Shown here: piece by piece, positions 58,583 to 64,000 of the stretch | Position numbering within the stretch: position 1 is the stretch's first letter | How the letters are laid out: each line of letters begins with the position of its first letter | NCBI GenBank assembly: GCA_900472175.1 | Contig: UCHD01000004.1 | Coordinates: 367,723 to 431,722, forward strand | Source of the DNA: Hyphomicrobiales bacterium | GTDB lineage: Bacteria > Pseudomonadota > Alphaproteobacteria > Rhizobiales > Rhizobiaceae | Direction: 5' to 3' | DNA length: 64,000 nt | Notes under the pieces: model-generated | Seen by the model: the letters and a program-made list of their open reading frames with translations, nothing else | Database searches by the model: none | What the model was told of the DNA's origin: nothing | Made by a program: the position numbers and the translations under genes

Positions 58583-59287
58583 TTACCCGGCTAACGGCTG
58601 CAGGCCCAGTCTTGCCAAAACGACGCTGCTCGTAAGTTCACGGACAGCGTCCTTGCCGATCCACCGGGCTGTGCGGTCTTGTCGCGCAGCGAGAGACGCC
58701 GCCATTAGAAGCGCGGGGCCATGACAGCGGGCGCTGCGCTTGCCGGTCTGGCGGAGCGCCCAGTTCACCGCCTTCTTGACGAAATTGCGGTCGTCGCCGG
58801 AATGGGCTTCGATCAGCGGCAGCCAGGCGAGGATGTTGTCATCCGGTTCCTTTTTCAGGTGAACGGCGCACACAGCGATCATGCTGAAGGCTGTCCGCCG
58901 GACAAATTCCCGTTCATCGGCGGCAAATTCCGGGACCAGGGGCGCTTCCAGCCGGGCTTTGACGAACAGGTCGGCGACGTTGTCGACGATTTCCCAGGAA
59001 TTGAAGTCACCGGCCCATTGTCTGGCTGTCTCGAGCGTCAGCCTTTGCGGCTCGGCGGTGAGCGCAGCCAGCAACCGGACTTCGCGAATGTTGCTGTCCC
59101 ACAGGGTGAGGGCACGGCCGTGCTCGCGCTTGATCAGCCGGGCAATGCGATCGAGATCCGGATTGGAAATGCCGAGCGCCGTCGCCGTTTCAATGCCGAA
59201 CCGCGCCATCCCCGCCAGGGCCTTTTCCACCCGCAGGGATTTCAGATGGTCAATCACGGCATCTGCGGACGAGGCCGGCGACAGCAT
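58583..59287 (-). CDS. AlkD-like DNA alkylation repair (HEAT-like) protein
   Basis: A 234-residue all-helical protein of the DNA alkylation repair (PF08713) family. Family features are IARLIKREHGRALTLWDSNIREVRLLA, WAGDFNSWEIVDNVADLF and DDRNFVKKAVNWALRQTGKRS. Members are ALK-type HEAT repeat glycosylases that remove alkylated purines, or non-catalytic relatives. It is cotranscribed with the preceding dehydrogenase gene (TAATG overlap). Confidence 0.88.
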   Translation of the reverse strand: MLSPASSADAVIDHLKSLRVEKALAGMARFGIETATALGISNPDLDRIARLIKREHGRALTLWDSNIREVRLLAALTAEPQRLTLETARQWAGDFNSWEIVDNVADLFVKARLEAPLVPEFAADEREFVRRTAFSMIAVCAVHLKKEPDDNILAWLPLIEAHSGDDRNFVKKAVNWALRQTGKRSARCHGPALLMAASLAARQDRTARWIGKDAVRELTSSVVLARLGLQPLAG

Positions 59288-60156
59288 TATTTTTCGAGCC
59301 GTGCCAGAAGCGACGACGTGTCCCAGCGGTTGCCGCCCATCTCCTGTACGTCGGCATAGAACTGATCGACCAGCGCGGTCACCGGCAGCTTGGCACCGTT
59401 GCTGCGGGCTTCGGTCAGGACAATGTCGAGATCCTTGCGCATCCAGTCGATGGCGAAGCCGAAATCGTACTTGCCTGCATTCATGGTCTTGTGACGGTTT
59501 TCCATCTGCCAGGAACCGGCAGCCCCCTTGGAAATCACCTCGATGACCTTCTCGATATCGAGACCGGCCTTCTTGCCGAAATGGATACCTTCGGCGAGGC
59601 CCTGGACGAGGCCGGCGATGCAGATCTGATTGACCATCTTGGTCAGCTGGCCGGACCCGGCCGGACCCATCAGTCCGACCATGCGGGCGTAGGAATCGAT
59701 AATTGGCCGGGCGCGCTCGAACACGGCGGGATCACCACCGCACATCACCGTCAGCACGCCGTTTTCTGCGCCAGCCTGACCGCCGGAGACCGGCGCATCG
59801 ATAAAGTGGGCGCCGCGTGCGGACGCTGCCGCATCGAGTTCGCGGGCGACTTCGGCCGAGGCAGTGGTGTTGTCGATGAAAATGGCCCCGGCTTTCAGGG
59901 TTTCGAAGGCGCCATCCTTGCCGGTTGTCACCGAGCGCAGATCGTCGTCATTGCCGACGCAGCAGAAAACGAAGTCGGCGCCATCGGCGGCTTCCGCCGG
60001 CGTTGCTGCCGCGCGGCCGCCAAACTGCTCAGCCCATTTTGCGGCTTTCGCGGCCGTGCGGTTATAGACCGTCAGATCGTGACCACCCTTGATCTTCAGG
60101 TGACCGGCCATCGGATATCCCATGACGCCCAGACCAATGAACGCGACTTTTGCCAT
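59287..60156 (-). CDS. NAD(P)-dependent beta-hydroxyacid dehydrogenase (3-hydroxyisobutyrate dehydrogenase family)
   Basis: A 289-residue oxidoreductase. It has an N-terminal Rossmann motif (FIGLGVMGYPMAGHL), the substrate motif FIDAPVSGGQAGAENGVLTVMCGG and the catalytic Lys in GSGQLTKMVNQICIAG. The family includes 3-hydroxyisobutyrate dehydrogenase and tartronate semialdehyde reductase; the substrate is not resolved. First gene of a two-gene operon with the AlkD-like gene. Confidence 0.92.
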   Translation of the reverse strand: MAKVAFIGLGVMGYPMAGHLKIKGGHDLTVYNRTAAKAAKWAEQFGGRAAATPAEAADGADFVFCCVGNDDDLRSVTTGKDGAFETLKAGAIFIDNTTASAEVARELDAAASARGAHFIDAPVSGGQAGAENGVLTVMCGGDPAVFERARPIIDSYARMVGLMGPAGSGQLTKMVNQICIAGLVQGLAEGIHFGKKAGLDIEKVIEVISKGAAGSWQMENRHKTMNAGKYDFGFAIDWMRKDLDIVLTEARSNGAKLPVTALVDQFYADVQEMGGNRWDTSSLLARLEK

Positions 60157-60319
60157 TCGAAAACTCCCAAAATTCCATTTTATCGAGACTTAGCCGATGC
60201 GGATGGGGCGGGGAAGGCCCGTGATGGGCCAAGCCCGCCAAATCCGGTTTCGAAAGCGTTTTCCGGCAAAGCCGGTCCCGGCGCAGCAAATTTTGCTGTG
60301 ATCGCTTCGTTTTAGATAA

Positions 60320-60352
60320 TTATAATGTCGATAGATTTTATGTATTTATTCA
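60320..60352 (+). promoter_or_regulatory. AT-rich control region upstream of the second SsuA-like gene
   Basis: TATAATGTCGATAGATTTTATGTATTTATTC contains ATAGATTTTAT...ATTTA, similar to the right half of the palindrome at 36354-36367 upstream of ssuA. It could be a site for the same regulator. Confidence 0.35.
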
Positions 60353-60412
60353 TCTTTGTTTGCGGAAGCTCTGCCGGATAGCCGGGCAGGCATGACAGGA
60401 GAGGTGAAGTCC

Positions 60413-61384
60413 ATGTTGACCCGCAGACAGACGTTGTCACTTTTAAGCGCGGCCGCGGCGGTGGCGGTTTTGCCCGCGGCACGCAGCGCCTCGGCATCCG
60501 AACCGCTCAAGGAATTGCGCCTCGGCTGGCAGAAGAACGGTGTCCTGGCGCTTGCCAAGGGGACTGGCGCGCTGGAGAAACGGTTTGCCGATCGCGGTAT
60601 TGCGATCACCTGGGCGGAGTTCTCGTCCGGCCCGCCGCTGCTTGAGGCACTCGGCGCCGGTGCCATCGATTTCGGTCCGACCGGTGACGTGCCGCCGCTG
60701 TTTGCCCAGGCCGCAGGCGGCAACCTGCTCTATGCCGGGACCTACAGGGGGGCTGCGGCAGGCTCGGCCATTCTGGTGCGCAAGGATTCTCCGTTCCAGA
60801 CGATCGCCGACCTGAAGGGCAAGCGCGTCGCGTTCAAGCGCGGATCGAGCGCCCATAATTTCACCGTCAAGGCGCTGCGCAAGGCCGGTCTTGGCATCAC
60901 CGACATCGAGGCGGCCGACCTGTCGCCATCGGATGCCGCCGCCGCTTTTGCCAGCAATCAGATCGATGCCTGGTCGATCTGGGACCCGTATTTCGCCGTG
61001 GCCGAAAAAGACCCCAACACCCGCGTGCTGACGACGGCTGAAGGGATTGTTGATTCCTGGAGCTATTTCCTCAGCAACGGTGACTTTACCGCCGCGCATG
61101 GCGACGTTCTGGGCGATATCCTCGATGAGCTGGCAAAGGTCGGGGCTGCGGCACAAAGCGATCTCGATGGCACGGTGGCGGCCCTGTCAAAGATTACCGG
61201 CGTACCGGAGGAGATCCAGCGCGTCGTGCTAACGCGCAAGGATTTCAGCCTGGCCAATATTTCGACGCTCGGTCCGGAGGCGGTCGCCTACCAGCAGGCA
61301 CTGGCAGACGAGTTCTTCCAGCTGCAGATCATCCCGAAACAATTGACCGTCAGCGATATCGTCTGGAAAGGGCGGGCGAGCTGA
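60413..61384 (+). CDS. Orphan SsuA-like sulfonate-binding protein
   Basis: A 323-residue periplasmic receptor related to SsuA encoded at 35312. A twin-arginine-like signal (TRRQTLSLLSAAAAVAVLPAARSASA) is followed by LRLGWQKNGVLALAKGTGALE, ITWAEFSSGPPLLEALGAG, FGPTGDVPPLFAQAAG and DAWSIWDPYFAVAEK. No permease or ATPase gene is next to it, so it may dock on SsuCB. ATG 60413 follows GGAGAGGTG. Confidence 0.9.
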   Translation: MLTRRQTLSLLSAAAAVAVLPAARSASASEPLKELRLGWQKNGVLALAKGTGALEKRFADRGIAITWAEFSSGPPLLEALGAGAIDFGPTGDVPPLFAQAAGGNLLYAGTYRGAAAGSAILVRKDSPFQTIADLKGKRVAFKRGSSAHNFTVKALRKAGLGITDIEAADLSPSDAAAAFASNQIDAWSIWDPYFAVAEKDPNTRVLTTAEGIVDSWSYFLSNGDFTAAHGDVLGDILDELAKVGAAAQSDLDGTVAALSKITGVPEEIQRVVLTRKDFSLANISTLGPEAVAYQQALADEFFQLQIIPKQLTVSDIVWKGRAS

Positions 61385-61438
61385 CGCATTCTTGGGCAAC
61401 GAGAGCGGTACTGGAGCGCGCCGCTGTCTTTCGCTTTG

Positions 61439-63052
61439 TCACGGAACCGCCGGTACGGGCGGAAGGTCGACGCCATCCGGCAGGCACTCCGCCTGCCGCC
61501 CGAGGCTTTCGGAAATATCGAGCCAGAGGCGGCGCAAGCGGCGGACATGCAGGTCGTCGGCAATCCACCGCATGACGTGTTCGGTCGATTTGGAATCGTC
61601 GTCTCGCAGCATCCTCTTGCGCGCCCAGATGCAAAAGGCGTCTGCATCGACGGCTTCTGCCTTGTCCGCATCCATGGTGATGGGCTTGGTCGCGCTGATC
61701 TTTACCGTTTCTCTCAGGCTGCTTGTCGATGACATGAGCACGCCGGCGCAGATCTCGTCGAAGGCCTTGACCGAGTATTTGCTGCTGATCGCCCGCTCGA
61801 GGTCGAAGATGGTGCGGATGTTCAGCTCGCGGAAGATCAGGAATTTTTCCGGGCCGAGGATATGGCAGAGCTGCGCCTGGCCGACCCAATCGATGACCTG
61901 ATAGATGCCGTAGGGCGATTCGATATGCAGCATGATCGGATTGTAGGTGGCGAGGTTCTGCACGTCGTATATGCCGCATTCCTCCAGGCGAAACCGCGTC
62001 TCGTAATCGATGCCGTCGATAATATCGAGCGAGACGATCTTGGTGACGTTGACGAACCGGTCGTCGGTGGTCTTGATCCAGTTGATCAGGTTCTGGAACT
62101 TGATCAGCAGGAATTTGGTCGCACTCTGCGGTAAGAGGCCGAGCAGCGGCGCAAGGCCGAACCAGATGGGCTGGATGTGGCTACTGGTTCCCGCCGCAAC
62201 CGCTGGCGCAGCTGGCTGTTCGGCTGCGGGCAGAATACTGGCTGCGAGGCCGGTGATGCCACTGATCGGATCTCGAAAGACGGCGAACAGGATGATGGTG
62301 AAAATCACCGATGCAACGATTTCGGCCGTATGCCGCAGGAACGTGTAGGGCGACAGGTCGAAGACGGCGATAGAGCGCACAAAATTACGGATCGCTGCGA
62401 CAAAGGCGCCGGCAAAGGCGAGCGAGCCGATCACCGTCAATTGCTGCCAATTTCCATGGCTGCTGACTGTTCCGGGCGAGCCGGCCGTTGCCGCGGGGCA
62501 TGCGGCTGCGCCAAGGCCACAGGAAAGGGTGGTAAACAGCGTGGAAAAGCCGAAGTAACACAGGAGAACGAAGCCGATTGAGGACAGGAAGATCCTCCAG
62601 TCGCTGCGCGAGCCGAAACTGCCGATGCTTTTGATGATCCAGTCGATCTGATCGATGTCGGTCATGCCGTTGAACGTTCTGCCATCGGTGGGATCTGGAA
62701 CCTGCAGATCCGAGATATATTTGGATTTGACGAATTCGAACGAGGGATTGCTGGTCAAGCGGACGTTTGGACCGGGCGTATCACCGTTGGCAAGCGGAAC
62801 TGGGTTCGCGTTTGCTGGCGCGTTTTGGATGCCCTGGCTTCGTTCCAAGGGAGTGCCAAACGAGATCAGGAAATCCTTGATCGAGCGCAGCCGCCGGAGC
62901 CTGACTTCGTGCCGGCCATAGAGCAGCAGGCATGGGGTCAGGAGTGCAAACAGCAATGCCACCGGATGGAGCCCGAGGATATTCTCTATCGCGGTGATGA
63001 GAAGACCGAAAATGCCGCCCGCGCCGGCGAGCCAGGTGAAAAAGATCTCCAT
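61439..63052 (-). CDS. Large membrane protein of unknown function (537 aa)
   Basis: About six membrane helices: two at residues 5-50, two around 155-180 and 210-230, and two around 245-300. Linkers include an Ala/Gly/Pro-rich one (PAAEQPAAPAVAAGTSSH). The C-terminal ~200 residues are soluble and carry a duplicated helix-hairpin-like pattern (FRLEECGIYDVQNLATYNPIML; FLIFRELNIRTIFDLERAI) resembling 'locus-of-low-identity' helical repeats. I do not recognise the family. It is monocistronic, with a good ATG at 63052. Confidence 0.72.
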   Translation of the reverse strand: MEIFFTWLAGAGGIFGLLITAIENILGLHPVALLFALLTPCLLLYGRHEVRLRRLRSIKDFLISFGTPLERSQGIQNAPANANPVPLANGDTPGPNVRLTSNPSFEFVKSKYISDLQVPDPTDGRTFNGMTDIDQIDWIIKSIGSFGSRSDWRIFLSSIGFVLLCYFGFSTLFTTLSCGLGAAACPAATAGSPGTVSSHGNWQQLTVIGSLAFAGAFVAAIRNFVRSIAVFDLSPYTFLRHTAEIVASVIFTIILFAVFRDPISGITGLAASILPAAEQPAAPAVAAGTSSHIQPIWFGLAPLLGLLPQSATKFLLIKFQNLINWIKTTDDRFVNVTKIVSLDIIDGIDYETRFRLEECGIYDVQNLATYNPIMLHIESPYGIYQVIDWVGQAQLCHILGPEKFLIFRELNIRTIFDLERAISSKYSVKAFDEICAGVLMSSTSSLRETVKISATKPITMDADKAEAVDADAFCIWARKRMLRDDDSKSTEHVMRWIADDLHVRRLRRLWLDISESLGRQAECLPDGVDLPPVPAVP

Positions 63053-63306
63053 GAATATTCCCCCTTAAGTTGTATCTGTAGCGTAAGGGTGGCAATCCGC
63101 ATGCGTCCATAAATCGCCCGCATCAATAGGTTGTTAAATCAATCCTTGATTGTATTTTTTGCGGAATAAATTAGCCGCGCCTGTTATTTTGGCGATGAAG
63201 GGGGCGTCCATGGTGCTTGAAGCCCGGACTTTGTGCCGTATGTCTTCAACTGGACAGCCCCGCAACGGCTGTTGCATCCCGGTTTATCATTCGGAGGACA
63301 CCATTC

Positions 63307-63687
63307 ATGGCCGATCGACTGAACGCTTCGTGCCGCTGCGGCGGCGTCAAATTTTCAATTCCGATGGAATCTGCCGGAGTGTTTTGCTGCCATTGTGGCG
63401 ATTGCCGCAAGGCGCATGGCAACTACATGGCAGTGATCGGCGCGCCGCGCGGCGATGTGCGGTTCGAGGCAGATGGCACGTTGCAGTGGTATGGCTATTC
63501 AGACAAGGCCCGGCGCGGGTTCTGTTCGACCTGCGGCAGCCGCCTGTTCAAGGATAATATCGGCACCGATCTGCTGATGGTCTCGGCCGGGGTCATCGAT
63601 GGCGATACTGGCAAACGGATCATCAAGAACATCCTGACCGAGTTCAAGGGCGACTGGTACGAACTGCCTGAGGTTCACGGCGCCTGA
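63307..63687 (+). CDS. GFA family zinc protein, second paralogue
   Basis: A 126-residue GFA-fold protein with CRCGGVKF, CHCGDCRKAHG and CSTCGSRLF zinc motifs. It differs clearly from the paralogue at 44627 (for instance MESAGVFCCHCGDC). The ATG at 63307 follows GGAGGAC. The stop lies 6 bp from the convergent methyltransferase stop. Confidence 0.9.
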   Translation: MADRLNASCRCGGVKFSIPMESAGVFCCHCGDCRKAHGNYMAVIGAPRGDVRFEADGTLQWYGYSDKARRGFCSTCGSRLFKDNIGTDLLMVSAGVIDGDTGKRIIKNILTEFKGDWYELPEVHGA

Positions 63688-63693
63688 GCGCCG

Positions 63694-64000
63694 CTATCCC
63701 CGCAGCTTTGCAATCACCAGGTGACCGGCGATCGGTGCGCCTTCTTCCTTGCGCACCGTGATATCCGTTAGTTCGACGACATCGAAACCGATGGCATCGA
63801 GGCGCTCGCGGACATAGGTTTCGGCATGGGCGAAACGCTGGTTGGGGCCGACCATGAACGGACGGCCGGCAAAGGTTTCTGCGGGCAGGGTCTCGCTCGA
63901 GAAGATGAACAGGCCGCCGGCAGTCATGTTTTCAGCGGCGCCGAAAAACAGGGCTTCGAGCGCGCCGAGATACGGCAGCACGTCCGTCGCGGTGATGAGG
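63694..64000 (-). CDS. SAM-dependent methyltransferase, C-terminal part (cut by window end)
   Basis: The frame is open to the last base, so the N-terminus lies outside. The visible ~100 residues (LITATDVLPYLGALEALFFGAAENMTAGGLFIFSSETLP..., ending HLVIAKLRG) match the last third of a class I methyltransferase of the type often fused to TPR repeats (COG4976). Substrate unknown. Confidence 0.8.
   Translation of the reverse strand, partial: LITATDVLPYLGALEALFFGAAENMTAGGLFIFSSETLPAETFAGRPFMVGPNQRFAHAETYVRERLDAIGFDVVELTDITVRKEEGAPIAGHLVIAKLRG

Overview
The window looks like a chromosomal stretch of a Rhizobiaceae alphaproteobacterium (Rhizobium/Agrobacterium/Ensifer relatives). The signs are: high-GC genes with tight ATGA/GTGA overlaps; a small RNA with three unpaired CCTCCTCCC loops, the hallmark of the rhizobial alpha-r14 (NfeR1) family; a znuA / znuCB-zur locus with Zur-like palindromes; long-tailed rhizobial UvrB; and several families of rhizobial intergenic palindromic repeats. 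No rRNA, tRNA, transposase, integrase or CRISPR array was seen. Most of the window is ordinary chromosomal metabolism and transport.

Layout. 1-3454 (minus): sulfate ABC importer cysTWA and its binding-protein gene, which carries an in-frame amber codon. 3968-7536: a COG4663-type TRAP importer whose binding protein converges on its permease genes across a perfect 20-bp inverted-repeat terminator. 7886-12000: GH43 beta-xylosidase, RcnB-like protein, SPINDLY-type O-GlcNAc transferase. 12076-16611: zinc module (CobW-like GTPase, znuA, znuC, znuB, zur). 16679-22803: gamma-carbonic-anhydrase-like protein, FAH-family hydrolase, small proteins, NfeR1-type sRNA, DUF982, dusA, cold-shock gene, J-domain protein, Cys-rich protein.

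22804-26754 is the accessory part: two ~142-bp palindromic repeat elements, then a strikingly AT-rich ~2.15-kb island holding one gene, a 634-residue NACHT NTPase. The island is bracketed by a perfect 12-bp direct repeat (ATAGCTGACTGG at 23712 and 25850). After it come a DUF3828 protein and a cluster of short palindromic elements. Related elements also lie inside the uvrB coding sequence and are translated into its C-terminal tail.

26755-38205: uvrB, small membrane proteins, a muramoyl-amidase, the sulfonate importer ssuACB, a caspase/CHAT-like small protein, a thioesterase. 38412-47058: chemotaxis receptor, triple-Kazal lipoprotein, EEP phosphohydrolase, VOC and DUF488 proteins, extensin-like lipoprotein, GFA protein, ABC-2 exporter. 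47083-55130: retropepsin-like protease, DUF1289, cobS/cobT (divergent), dgkA, iron(III) ABC importer with a candidate RirA operator. 55138-64000: histidine kinase, nuclease plus uracil-DNA glycosylase pair, Lrp regulator, dehydrogenase plus AlkD-like pair, an orphan SsuA paralogue, a membrane protein, a second GFA protein and a truncated methyltransferase.

The most noteworthy items are the NACHT island (a likely anti-phage gene in a precise insertion), the repeat-derived coding insertions in uvrB, the sbp nonsense mutation, the three-loop anti-Shine-Dalgarno sRNA, and the standalone caspase/CHAT-like protein.
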